A model generated the notes under the pieces. It saw only the letters and a program-made list of their open reading frames with translations. It searched no databases and was not told the DNA's origin. A stretch of DNA of 64,000 bases from Bacteroidales bacterium KA00344 (GTDB lineage: Bacteria; Bacteroidota; Bacteroidia; Bacteroidales; Bacteroidaceae): NCBI GenBank assembly GCA_001552765.1, contig KQ959425.1, positions 1 to 64,000 of the forward strand, in the 5' to 3' direction. Of the stretch, positions 16,571 to 25,707 are shown one piece after another (within the stretch, counting starts at the first letter, position 1; each line of letters begins with the position of its first letter). The position numbers were made by a program, and so were the translations under genes.

Positions 16571-17512
16571 TCAACGTTTAATGTTTTGTCTGTTTATGAT
16601 GCCGACAAACTGCCCGTGTGTTGTGAACACCGGACTGCCTTCTCTTGCAAACAAATCGGGTAGATTGTGACGCGTTTCGTCAATCCAGTTACCTGTTGTT
16701 AAGAGTGCATGATGGGGAGCCGTAGATTTATCTCGGGTAAGTGTTGCCGTTACAATTTGTTTGCCACCTATTATCGGACAAGGCGTTCTCTTTATGGCAT
16801 ACACTCCATGAGGAGTTTGGAATTGTTCCGTGTGGATAATGATTGGCACTTCCGATAGATTGTCGTCGACCAACGACGGTTGGCAATTCATGGTGTTGAG
16901 CAGGCCGTCAGAATCATACCATGACACATGAAGGAAATACCTTCGCAGCCAATGGCTTTCCGGATTAAGTTTAAAGGATTTCAGCTTCTGCCAGACTATC
17001 TTTAGGGAATCTGCTTTTCTCTTTTGAACATCTGCATAATACGAAATCCTGTTATAGCCTTCATCCTGCACTCCATGACTGCGAATATAATACTCAATTT
17101 CCTTTTGTTCTCTATCCTTTGTAATGAGTAATTGCTCGATGGAATCGACTATTTCTGATATTTGAAGGGATAAATTGGAGTCTTCAGCGTTGTTGCTATG
17201 GTGTGAGGAAACATTCTTCTGACCAATGGTAAGTATGCTTCCGTGACAACTTGGCCACCACCAGTGTTTGTTAATCCATGTTCCCTGCTGACAAACAGTA
17301 TCAGATTGCAATATGATGGTGTCTTGCTCGGTGACGAGGCACAACTGAACTTTTCCGTCTACGAAGCATACTGACTTTCGTATATCGCTTTCACCGGTCG
17401 GCATCAGTCTTGTCAGTAATACAGCAAATAGTGTGATTATCAGGATAACAGCAACGATCTTTAGCCTACACCTTGATATTATTTTCTTCAGATGAGAATT
17501 TTCCCGTTTCAT
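16571..17512 (-). CDS. Membrane-anchored protein with trypsin-like C-terminal motif
   Basis: A 313-residue protein not assigned to a named family. One transmembrane segment (about residues 18-36, IVAVILIITLFAVLLTRL) follows a basic N-terminus, so the bulk should be periplasmic. A central helical region (about 115-190) is charged. The C-terminus reads REGSPVFTTHGQFVGIINR, very like the GNSGSPVF-x-G-x-FVGI strand of trypsin/HtrA-type proteases, and TPCPIIGGKQIVTATLT and HHALLTTGNWIDE would be compatible with barrel strands. The residue where the nucleophilic Ser should sit appears to be Glu, so catalytic activity is doubtful. Its position directly before a GH25 muramidase suggests an envelope role. 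Confidence 0.6.
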   Translation of the reverse strand: MKRENSHLKKIISRCRLKIVAVILIITLFAVLLTRLMPTGESDIRKSVCFVDGKVQLCLVTEQDTIILQSDTVCQQGTWINKHWWWPSCHGSILTIGQKNVSSHHSNNAEDSNLSLQISEIVDSIEQLLITKDREQKEIEYYIRSHGVQDEGYNRISYYADVQKRKADSLKIVWQKLKSFKLNPESHWLRRYFLHVSWYDSDGLLNTMNCQPSLVDDNLSEVPIIIHTEQFQTPHGVYAIKRTPCPIIGGKQIVTATLTRDKSTAPHHALLTTGNWIDETRHNLPDLFAREGSPVFTTHGQFVGIINRQNIKR

Positions 17513-17525
17513 TTCCTTACAAGGT

Positions 17526-17681
17526 TTATGATTTCATCGATGTGTCGTGTTGCTTTATCAGTACGTCGATGAAGTCGACATAAAAAAGCTCTTGCGGGGC
17601 TATTCTCTCGAATATTACCTCCAATCTCTTACCTGTTTGTGACAAATCCAGTCCGTTTGTTGTCATATTTCGTGCTATCAT
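17526..17681 (-). CDS. Small 51-residue ORF leading the GH25 operon
   Basis: An ATG at 17681 opens a 51-codon frame ending TAA at 17526-17528: begins MIARNMTTNGLDLSQTGKR and ends IKQHDTSMKS, with an acidic/hydrophobic helix-like middle (LEVIFERIAPQELFYVDFI). It lies just downstream of a good -7 box and ends 13 bases before the next gene, as expected of the first cistron of the operon. No homologue is recognised. A second Met five residues in is an alternative start. It may be a real small protein or a leader peptide. Confidence 0.5.
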   Translation of the reverse strand: MIARNMTTNGLDLSQTGKRLEVIFERIAPQELFYVDFIDVLIKQHDTSMKS

Positions 17682-17703
17682 ACGATGAATATCTTTTCGT
17701 CTG

Positions 17704-17711
17704 CAAAGTTA
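17704..17711 (-). promoter_or_regulatory. Probable -7 box of the small ORF / GH25 operon
   Basis: TAACTTTG on the minus strand lies 22 bases upstream of the small ORF start at 17681. It matches TAnnTTTG; the -33 element is not clear. Confidence 0.5.
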
Positions 17712-17849
17712 ATCATTTTATTATTTTACAGTTTTATAATCCCATAATTTGTTGGTTATAATACAAACTTTACAATGATGTATGGCAAAAATATGTGCTG
17801 TGTGGTTTTTAAATGTTGCATTTCAAATTGTATTCTTACCTTTTTTGCA

Positions 17850-17857
17850 TATATTTG
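17850..17857 (+). promoter_or_regulatory. Probable -7 box for the MATE transporter gene
   Basis: TATATTTG, 17 bases before the ATG at 17875, with ATTG about 19 bases further upstream. The location supports the start at 17875 rather than an upstream in-frame one at 17782. Confidence 0.55.
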
Positions 17858-17874
17858 TAAACCAAATAAAAATA

Positions 17875-19182
17875 ATGAGAAAGATAGACAAGGATATACT
17901 TAGATTGGCTATACCATCTATTGTGAGCAATATTACGGTGCCTTTGCTTGGATTGGTAGACTTGGCCATTGTAGGACACATGGGGTCTGAACAATATATA
18001 GCAGCCATTGCGGTGGGTGGAATGATATTTAACGTCATTTATTGGTTGTTCGGATTTCTCCGTATGGGCACAAGTGGCATGACCTCGCAGGCGCTTGGCC
18101 GTGAGGATTATGCTTCGGTGAGAATGTTGTTACGCCGTTCACTTTATGTATCTGTGGTCATAGCGATGACGTTTGTTATTTTACAACTACCATTACGTTG
18201 GCTTGCCTTGTTCATCATATCGCCTTCACCCCAGATTCATTCGCTGGTGACTACCTATTATAATATCGTGATATGGGGTGCCCCCGCAATGTTGGGTCTT
18301 TACAGTCTGAACGGTTGGTTTGTGGGAATACAGACAACCAAAATTCCGATGATGGTGGCTATATGGCAAAACATTATCAATATTTTTGCTTCATTATTCT
18401 TCGTTTTTGGATTAGGAATGCACATTGAGGGAGTGGCTTTGGGCACACTGATAGCCCAATGGAGTGGATTTCTGCTCGCCATGTGGTTTGCCCAAAGACG
18501 TCTTAGGCCAGGGACTGTGTTGAGAGAAAATGGTCGTGGAGAAGGGAAGAAAAAGGTTACATGGTCTGATTTCTTCGTGGTCAATCGGGATATATTCCTC
18601 AGAACATTATGTTTGGTGGCGGTCAACCTTTTCTTTACCTCTGCAGGTGCCCGACAAGGAGATATGATGTTGGCGGTGAATACATTGCTTCTCACTTTCT
18701 TTACCCTCTTCAGCTATGTAATGGATGGGTTTGCCTTTGCAGGCGAAGCATTGAGTGGTAAGCTGTATGGGGCTGGAGACCACAGTGGGCTGCGTGCCAT
18801 GATACGTCGCCTTTTTATTTGGGGAGGCGTCATGGTTGTCGGTTTTACAATGGTATATGTGCTGGGAGGAAACGGGTTTTTGGGTTTGCTTACCGATGAT
18901 CAGGACGTTATAGCAGCCTCAGATGCCTATTTTGTATGGGCTTGTATGGTGCCGGTGGCTGGTGTTACGGCTTTCGTCTATGATGGAATTTTTATAGGTA
19001 TTACGGCCACACGGGGAATGTTGCTGTCGAGTTTTGCTGCAACCCTTATGTTTTTTGTATTCTTTTTTATAGGCATCAGGTTGTATCATCCCAACCATAT
19101 TTTATGGATGGCCTTTATTATATATTTGGCATCGAGAGGCGTGATGCAATATTTTATTATGAAACTACAATTAAAATATTAA
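17875..19182 (+). CDS. MATE-family multidrug/sodium efflux transporter (DinF-like)
   Basis: About 435 residues with twelve predicted hydrophobic segments arranged as two six-helix halves. The N-terminal DKDILRLAIPSIVSNITVPLLGLVDLAIVGHMGS is typical of the MATE family, and the second half repeats the pattern (NLFFTSAGARQGDMMLAVNTLLLTFFTLFSYVMDGFAFAGEAL). The latter includes features of the DinF subgroup. MATE proteins export cationic compounds in exchange for Na+ or H+. The substrate is not predictable. The rmuC gene starts 8 bases after its stop, so the two are probably cotranscribed. Confidence 0.93.
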   Translation: MRKIDKDILRLAIPSIVSNITVPLLGLVDLAIVGHMGSEQYIAAIAVGGMIFNVIYWLFGFLRMGTSGMTSQALGREDYASVRMLLRRSLYVSVVIAMTFVILQLPLRWLALFIISPSPQIHSLVTTYYNIVIWGAPAMLGLYSLNGWFVGIQTTKIPMMVAIWQNIINIFASLFFVFGLGMHIEGVALGTLIAQWSGFLLAMWFAQRRLRPGTVLRENGRGEGKKKVTWSDFFVVNRDIFLRTLCLVAVNLFFTSAGARQGDMMLAVNTLLLTFFTLFSYVMDGFAFAGEALSGKLYGAGDHSGLRAMIRRLFIWGGVMVVGFTMVYVLGGNGFLGLLTDDQDVIAASDAYFVWACMVPVAGVTAFVYDGIFIGITATRGMLLSSFAATLMFFVFFFIGIRLYHPNHILWMAFIIYLASRGVMQYFIMKLQLKY

Positions 19183-19189
19183 TGTACCC

Positions 19190-20593
19190 ATGGAAATCGT
19201 TTTTCTTTTTATAGGAATAGTTGTTGGCTTTGTGGTGGCCTATCTACTGCAACAAGGTCAGAAGAAGAGTATTTCAGCCGACCTTATGCTATCGCGCCAG
19301 CAGAGTGAGACAGAGGCAAAAACACGAAGCGAGGTGCAGGAAAAACTTGATCAGGCTATCAATGAGATACAAAAACTGCAGCAACAACTCACCGATACCA
19401 AAGTGTTACAAAGTGCTCTGGAAACGCAACTGGCTGCGGAGCGCAGGCAACATGACGAAGAAACCGCGTTGAAACGTGAGCAAGAAGAGAAGTTAGAACA
19501 GCAGCGACAGCAGCAGTTCGAAGCACAGATAGAAACTGTAAAGGCACAATTTCAGAACTTGGCGGCCAAAGTTTTGGACCAATCTACTGACAAACTAAAG
19601 GTACAAAACACGGAGGCAATGGAAATTATTACGGCGCCGCTGAAAGATAACTTAACCAAACTCCACGACGCGATATTCAATACCAATCAGGAAACCGCAA
19701 AGAACACAGCTTCGTTATCGGAGCAGTTGAAGGCCATGGCGGAGCAGACGCAGAAGATTGACGATACGGCCACAAGACTGACCAATGTGATGCGCGGAGG
19801 AAATAAGATTCAAGGCAATTGGGGAGAGCTGATACTGACTGAGATATTAGAGCAGAATGGCTTTAAACAAGGAATAAATTACGATGTGCAACAGACACTT
19901 ACGGACGAAAAGGGATACGTCCTTACCAATTCGGAAAGTGGTAGGAGAATGGTGCCCGACGTTATCCTTCACTATCCGCAAAACGAAGATGTGATCATCG
20001 ACTCAAAGATGTCAATCGAAGCCTATGAGTTGTACGTGAATACAGAACATGAAGATTTAAAGAAGAAATATGCCGATGATTTAGTGAGAAGCATTCGTAC
20101 CCAGTTTACAAATCTTGCGAAGAAAGACTACAGCAGCTACGTGAAGCCGCCCCGTCGTGCAATAGATTTTGTAATTATGTTTGTTCCCAACGAAGGAGCG
20201 TTACAGTTGGCGATGGCTACCGACAAGCAACTGTGGAATGATGCGTTTGCCAAACACGTGTTCATCACGTCTCAGCAAAACTTGATGGCCATACTGAAGA
20301 TCATCGAAATAGCGTGGAGACAGTACATCCAAACGGAAAATCAGCTGAAGGTATATGGTTTGGCTGAGGAGATGTTGAAGCGGGTAGGAGAGTTCATTAA
20401 ACGATTTGATAAGGTGAAAAAAGATATTGACATACTTGCAAAAGACTATGATGATGCCTACAAAAAAGCTTATACGGGCCGACAAAGCATAGTTCAGAAA
20501 GCTAATGAACTAAAGCAACTGGGGGTGAAAGAGGCGCCCAACCAACCGATTCCGCCTGTGGAAGAAGACTTTCTTACGCTGATAGAAGACTGA
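19190..20593 (+). CDS. rmuC: DNA recombination protein RmuC
   Basis: A 467-residue protein with an N-terminal transmembrane helix (about 3-19), a long coiled coil (about 30-190, rich in Gln/Glu/Lys) and a C-terminal RmuC nuclease-like domain. The latter shows GNWGELILTEILEQNGF, VPDVILHYPQNEDVIIDSK with the Asp and Lys of a PD-(D/E)xK-type site, and FVPNEGALQLAM. RmuC limits inversions and other rearrangements at repeats. Stop codons TGA and TAG are in tandem within an 11-base duplication (20580-20601). Confidence 0.95.
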   Translation: MEIVFLFIGIVVGFVVAYLLQQGQKKSISADLMLSRQQSETEAKTRSEVQEKLDQAINEIQKLQQQLTDTKVLQSALETQLAAERRQHDEETALKREQEEKLEQQRQQQFEAQIETVKAQFQNLAAKVLDQSTDKLKVQNTEAMEIITAPLKDNLTKLHDAIFNTNQETAKNTASLSEQLKAMAEQTQKIDDTATRLTNVMRGGNKIQGNWGELILTEILEQNGFKQGINYDVQQTLTDEKGYVLTNSESGRRMVPDVILHYPQNEDVIIDSKMSIEAYELYVNTEHEDLKKKYADDLVRSIRTQFTNLAKKDYSSYVKPPRRAIDFVIMFVPNEGALQLAMATDKQLWNDAFAKHVFITSQQNLMAILKIIEIAWRQYIQTENQLKVYGLAEEMLKRVGEFIKRFDKVKKDIDILAKDYDDAYKKAYTGRQSIVQKANELKQLGVKEAPNQPIPPVEEDFLTLIED

Positions 20594-20913
20594 TAGAAGA
20601 CTATTGTGAAGTAATGGCATTATTGTTAGCGCATGACTATCTCACCATAGTTTATGAACATACAAACGCATTACAGTGCACGGACAGCCTATATCGGGGA
20701 TGGCATTATTTATGTAAACTTTTGCTTTCAGAGCGGATGCAGGCTGTTCTTATGTGCAGAAATTTTCGATTTAGGAAAGTGAAGAAATGTCATAAATATG
20801 CATTATATCTTTCTTTTTTGGTTTCATTTTGATAAAAAATAAAGAATTGTAATTACATTTTGAATTGTTTTTTATAAATTTGCAAACTAATAATAACAGC
20901 AAAAGCAGACAGT
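20594..20913 (+). other. Spacer between rmuC and aconitase
   Basis: About 320 bases. A 72-codon open frame (20614-20832) lacks protein-like character and is not called. The stretch after 20800 is AT-rich and contains the aconitase promoter. Confidence 0.5.
20875..20882 (+). promoter_or_regulatory. Probable -7 box for aconitase
   Basis: TAAATTTG, 31 bases upstream of the ATG at 20914, matches TAnnTTTG. Confidence 0.5.
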
Positions 20914-23208
20914 ATGATTTTAGACTTAGATATGTTAAGGCAATTTTATGCCAATTATTCTACAAAGGTAAAAAAGGCTCGTAACCGTTTAAACAGACCG
21001 CTTACCTATACGGAGAAAGTGCTTTTCGCACATTTATATCATGATAATGACCTTGCTCCCTTTAAACGCGGTGAGACTTATGTCAATTTCCGCCCTGATC
21101 GTGTAGCCATGCAAGATGCTACGGCTCAGATGGCATTACTGCAGTTTATGAATGCTGGCAAAACTCGGGTGGCCGTCCCTGCCAGTGTGCATTGCGACCA
21201 TCTCATTCGTGCGGATATTGGAGCAGCGAAAGACTTGGCAACGGCAAAGGATACCAATCGAGAGGTTTACGACTTTCTTCGTTCGGCATCGGCTAAATAT
21301 CACATAGGTTTTTGGGCACCGGGAGCAGGTATAATCCATCAGGTGGTACTCGAAAACTATGCCTTCCCGGGTGGAATGATGGTAGGCACCGACTCGCATA
21401 CGCCTAATGCCGGAGGTTTGGGCATGGTGGCTGTAGGCGTTGGTGGTGCCGACGCGGTGGATGTATTGACCGACCAACCGTGGGAACTCAAGATGCCTCG
21501 ACTCATTGGAGTGCACCTCACGGGTAGACTGTCGGGATGGGCTTCGCCAAAAGACGTGATACTCAAAATATTGGGTATATTAACGGTAAAGGGAGGCACA
21601 AATGCCATCTTAGAGTACTTTGGAGAGGGTGCTCAAACCATATCCACTACCGGTAAGGCTACCATCTGTAATATGGGAGCCGAACTCGGAGCTACGTGCT
21701 CTATATTCCCATTCGATGACAATGCTGTGGATTATCTGCGCCAGACCGGTCGTCAGGAAATTGCGGATATGGCACGACAGCATGTTTCAGATTTAAGGGC
21801 CGATGACGAAGTCTATGCTCATCCTGCCACTTATTACGACCAAATCATTGAGATTAACCTTTCGGAAATAGAGCCACACCTTAATGGACCGTTCACACCG
21901 GACGCGGCGTCTCCCATTTCACAGATGAAATCAGTAGGAACAGCCAACGATTATCCTATGGTTGTGGAAGTGGGGTTGGTAGGTTCGTGCACCAACTCTT
22001 CGTATCAAGACCTTGCTCGTGCTGCCTCGATAGCACGTCAGGCTACGTCGAAGAATCTCAACATCAAGGGACAGCTCATTATCAATCCTGGCTCTGAGCA
22101 GATTCGCTACACCGCAGAACGTGACGGGCTGTTGGAAGACTTTAAGAAGATGGGGGCGGTGATTATGACTAATGCCTGCGGACCGTGTATCGGTCAGTGG
22201 AAACGACATACCGACGACAACAACCGAAAGAACGCGATAGTAACGTCGTTCAACCGAAACTTCCGTCGCCGGGCAGATGGAAACCCCAACACTTATGCCT
22301 TTATCGGATCGCCGGAATTAACTACCGCTCTGGCCATTGCAGGCAGATTGGACTTCAATCCGATGACCGACAGCCTGACAGACAGAAACGGTAACAACGT
22401 GATGTTGGACGAACCACACGGCTTTGATTTCCCTCCAAAAGGTTTCAGTGCAGGTAAAGGCACGGCCGAAGATAGTGTTCAAACATTGATAGACATGGGG
22501 CTTTTCATTGCGCCCAGTGATAAACACAAAGATGTTAAGGTGGAAATCAGTCCCTCGTCTGATAGACTTCAGAAACTGGAGCCATTTAGCTCTTGGGATG
22601 GTGAGGAGTTGACGGATATGCCCTTGCTGATCAAGACAAAGGGCAAATGTACTACAGACCACATCTCGATGGCAGGACCTTGGTTAAAATATCGTGGACA
22701 TTTACAAAACATCTCCAATAATCTCCTGATGGGGGCCGAAAATGCGTTCAACGGGGAAAGTAATTGCGTGAAAGATCAGATAGACGGTAGATATAAAGAG
22801 GTGTCATCGGCTGCGAAGAATTATAAAGCTGACCATGTGGCAAGTATTGTGGTTGCCGAAGACAACTATGGTGAAGGCTCATCGCGCGAACACGCTGCGA
22901 TGGAGCCACGATTCCTCAATGTTTGTGTCATCCTGTCCAAAAGTTTTGCTCGTATCCACGAAACCAATCTGAAAAAACAAGGTATGCTTGCTCTGACGTT
23001 TGTCAATAAGGAAGACTATGACAAAGTGCAGGAAGACGACAAAATCTCTGTTGTCGGACTCAAAACGTTTGCACCGGGCTCTAAGTTCACCGTTATCTTG
23101 AAACATAAAGATGGCTCTGAGGAGAGCTTTGAGGCCAGCCATACTTATAACGATACGCAAATCGCATGGTTTAAAGCTGGGTCGGCTCTCAATTATGCTG
23201 CCAAATAA
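20914..23208 (+). CDS. acnA: Aconitate hydratase
   Basis: A 764-residue enzyme that interconverts citrate and isocitrate through a [4Fe-4S] cluster. The three cluster cysteines are seen as GSCTNSS (one) and [10 protein letters not shown] (two). Substrate motifs include [12 protein letters not shown] near residue 155, and the late [14 protein letters not shown] contains the catalytic Ser-Arg. Domain order and length match the mitochondrial-type aconitases, without the extra segment of iron-regulatory forms. Citrate synthase follows in the same direction after 207 bases. In Bacteroides the two usually flank or adjoin isocitrate dehydrogenase, which is absent here. Confidence 0.95.
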   Translation: MILDLDMLRQFYANYSTKVKKARNRLNRPLTYTEKVLFAHLYHDNDLAPFKRGETYVNFRPDRVAMQDATAQMALLQFMNAGKTRVAVPASVHCDHLIRADIGAAKDLATAKDTNREVYDFLRSASAKYHIGFWAPGAGIIHQVVLENYAFPGGMMVGTDSHTPNAGGLGMVAVGVGGADAVDVLTDQPWELKMPRLIGVHLTGRLSGWASPKDVILKILGILTVKGGTNAILEYFGEGAQTISTTGKATICNMGAELGATCSIFPFDDNAVDYLRQTGRQEIADMARQHVSDLRADDEVYAHPATYYDQIIEINLSEIEPHLNGPFTPDAASPISQMKSVGTANDYPMVVEVGLVGSCTNSSYQDLARAASIARQATSKNLNIKGQLIINPGSEQIRYTAERDGLLEDFKKMGAVIMTNACGPCIGQWKRHTDDNNRKNAIVTSFNRNFRRRADGNPNTYAFIGSPELTTALAIAGRLDFNPMTDSLTDRNGNNVMLDEPHGFDFPPKGFSAGKGTAEDSVQTLIDMGLFIAPSDKHKDVKVEISPSSDRLQKLEPFSSWDGEELTDMPLLIKTKGKCTTDHISMAGPWLKYRGHLQNISNNLLMGAENAFNGESNCVKDQIDGRYKEVSSAAKNYKADHVASIVVAEDNYGEGSSREHAAMEPRFLNVCVILSKSFARIHETNLKKQGMLALTFVNKEDYDKVQEDDKISVVGLKTFAPGSKFTVILKHKDGSEESFEASHTYNDTQIAWFKAGSALNYAAK

Positions 23209-23415
23209 CTTATAAGGATCAATTATATGACACACTTGCAGACTATATGTAAAGCTGATTTTACGATTTTAAGACTCATACCCATTTAAAAAATGAGAGA
23301 AACGAGCGTATAGGATATACTCGAGAACAATAATTAAAACTTTGTGGAATATTTATTCTATATCAATATCAAGTTTAACCATTAACAAACCGTCTTGCGA
23401 GGAAAAAAGCAGATT

Positions 23416-24762
23416 ATGAATAAAGAATATTTGATATATAAACTAAGTGACGAGGTAAAAAGTATATGTAAATTGCCTCAGGAAGCATTCCAGAAATATG
23501 GAGTGAAACGTGGATTACGCAACGAAGACGGATCAGGTGTGTTGGTCGGCCTTACCAATATTGGTAACGTGGTAGGGTACGAGCGCGATGCAGACGGCAA
23601 ACTCGAAGCATGTCCCGGACAGCTTTTCTATCGGGGATATGAGTTGGATGACCTGGTATCACCATTGTTGGCAGAGAAACGCTTTGGTTTTGAAGAAGTG
23701 GCCTATTTGCTGTTGTCGGGCGAGTTGCCGGATAAGGAAGAACTTTATGCTTTCCGTGAGCTCATCAATGAGAACATGCCGCTCGACCATCGCACCATAG
23801 TGCATATTATAGACCTTGAGGGCACAGACATCATGAACATCCTCTCACGATGCGTGTTGGAGATGTACACTTTCGATCCCAACCCCGATGACATATCCCG
23901 TGACAACCTGATGCGTCAGGCCATAGAACTCATAGCCCGTTTCCCAACGGTTATAGCCTATGCCTACAACATCTATCGTCACACCGTTCATGGGCAGAGC
24001 CTCAACATACGCCATCCCCGCGAGAACAAAACGATAGCGGAAAACTTCCTTTATATGTTGAAGGACGATAATTATACGGAATTGGATGCACGTATGCTCG
24101 ACCTGTTGCTGATTATCCAGGCAGAGCATGGCGGTGGTAACAACTCTACTTTCACGGTACGCGTAACTTCGTCTACCCGCACCGATACCTATTCAAGCAT
24201 TGCAGCGGGTATAGGCTCTTTGAAGGGACCTTTGCATGGAGGAGCCAATATCAAAGTCATCTCAATGTTCCACCATTTAAAGGAAACCATTAGGGATTGG
24301 AAGAATATTGATGAGATTGATACCTATCTCAACCGTATGCTCAACAAGGAGGCCTACGACAAGTCTGGCTTAATATATGGTATCGGTCATGCCGTTTATA
24401 CGATGAGCGATCCGCGTGCCGTTGAACTTAAACGCCTGGCTGGCGAACTGGCTAAGGAGAAGGGGCGGGAGAGCGAGTATGATTTCTTGAGACTTATAGA
24501 GCAAGAAGGTATTAAATGTGTAACAGCTTTCCGAAAAACAAATAAGCCAATCTGTGTCAATCTCGATTTCTATAGTGGGTTTATCTACGAGATGATAGGT
24601 CTGCCGCAGGAAATATATACGCCGATATTTGCTATGGCACGTATCGTTGGTTGGATGGCCCACCGGATTGAAGAACTCAACTTTGATAGCAGAAGAATTA
24701 TTCGTCCGGCATATAAGAATATCTTAGATCAGAAAAGATATACACCAATTGACGAGAGATAG
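23416..24762 (+). CDS. gltA: Citrate synthase
   Basis: About 448 residues from the ATG at 23416; an earlier TTG in frame at 23395 is less likely. It condenses oxaloacetate and acetyl-CoA. Catalytic landmarks are GPLHGGANIKVISMF (His of the first site), GIGHAVYTMSDPRA (His of the second site) and CVNLDFYSGFIYEMIG (the Asp). The N-terminal region (about 1-80) is longer than in E. coli GltA, as in other Bacteroidetes forms. With aconitase it makes the oxidative branch towards isocitrate and probably 2-oxoglutarate for glutamate synthesis in an otherwise anaerobic metabolism. Confidence 0.95.
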   Translation: MNKEYLIYKLSDEVKSICKLPQEAFQKYGVKRGLRNEDGSGVLVGLTNIGNVVGYERDADGKLEACPGQLFYRGYELDDLVSPLLAEKRFGFEEVAYLLLSGELPDKEELYAFRELINENMPLDHRTIVHIIDLEGTDIMNILSRCVLEMYTFDPNPDDISRDNLMRQAIELIARFPTVIAYAYNIYRHTVHGQSLNIRHPRENKTIAENFLYMLKDDNYTELDARMLDLLLIIQAEHGGGNNSTFTVRVTSSTRTDTYSSIAAGIGSLKGPLHGGANIKVISMFHHLKETIRDWKNIDEIDTYLNRMLNKEAYDKSGLIYGIGHAVYTMSDPRAVELKRLAGELAKEKGRESEYDFLRLIEQEGIKCVTAFRKTNKPICVNLDFYSGFIYEMIGLPQEIYTPIFAMARIVGWMAHRIEELNFDSRRIIRPAYKNILDQKRYTPIDER

Positions 24763-24829
24763 CATAGTTACATAATTTGATAAAGTCTTTAAAATCATAA
24801 AACAATAGAGAGCGTAGAAAAAGTCAATT

Positions 24830-25509
24830 ATGGGTATTTTGTCTATTCTATTGATAAGCATCGTTGTTATGGCGTTTATGGACACTGAACAAAGTATTAT
24901 CACTCATACCTCTATGTCGATGGCTCTTGGAATCACGGTTTGTGGCAAGGCCCTTCATACGGACTTACAAATATCTAGAGAATTAAATCTAACCTAATTT
25001 CTTCCTTCGATAGTAAAACGGAAAAAGAGATAAGTAATGGAGATGATATAAAATATTATATACTAAAACAGTACGAAACTGTCCATCGTCACTATGAGCA
25101 TGACCATTATCCCAAATCTTCAAATTATGATTTGACGAGAGAACTACAGTTGTGGAGAATCCCTGTAGGCCATACTACAGGGATAATTCTTAATGAGAAA
25201 GGGCGGATAACATGCTACGTCTTAAATGGTAAATGTACCTTTGAATACTCACATTGGGAATATGCGATATTTGTAGATGACGATAATAAAAACAATGATG
25301 TAGCTACATGGAAAGAATTCAGAGCAAAAGAGCAACTATCTATAAACAAGATTGGTTTTGCGAAATGTAACGCTTCCCGAGAGGAGACAAATGCCCCTCA
25401 AACAGCATGGTATAGAATAACGAACACAGGTAATTCCGAATTACTTCTTTATGTTGTAGATGCAGATAAAACTTGGCTCAGTAGAAATTTACCGGAGATA
25501 GACGTATAG
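24830..25509 (+). pseudogene. Decayed gene for an unknown secreted or membrane protein
   Basis: An ATG at 24830 begins a signal-like stretch (MGILSILLISIVVMAFMD) that terminates after 55 codons. A protein-like reading appears in another frame (YLYVDGSWNHGLWQGPSYGL), is interrupted by TAG near 24978, and resumes uninterrupted to 25509 as about 175 codons (including ILKQYETVHRHYEHDHYP and LWRIPVGHTTGIILNEKGR). The simplest reading is one gene broken by a frameshift and stops. The C-terminal part could still be translated from a TTG near 25132. No family is recognised. The spacer is otherwise AT-rich and lacks a clear promoter. Confidence 0.5.
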
Positions 25510-25638
25510 TTTTGCAATTCTGAACAGGAAGAACTTCTTGTTTGCTACTCCTCTTAGATTGACTCGGTAAGGTTTAATTATGGCATTGTTATAGAAGTTT
25601 AATATCTCATCATAATGCTCGTAGAATGGTAATCATGA

Positions 25639-25673
25639 AAAAGCTCTGCCCAAATCAAGAGGGTAGAGCTTTT
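25639..25673. terminator. Terminator between the decayed gene and dapA
   Basis: Arms AAAAGCTCTGCCC (25639-25651) and GGGTAGAGCTTTT (25661-25673) pair over 13 positions with one G-T wobble and a 9-base loop. It carries A/T tracts on both sides, so it can serve both convergent genes. Confidence 0.8.
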
Positions 25674-25707
25674 GCGGTTAGTTTAACATGGTACTTTATC
25701 AGATGAA

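Noticed and set aside
20614-20832. 72-codon open frame after rmuC
   Set aside because: No protein-like pattern or conserved motif, and it lies in the non-coding spacer before the aconitase promoter.
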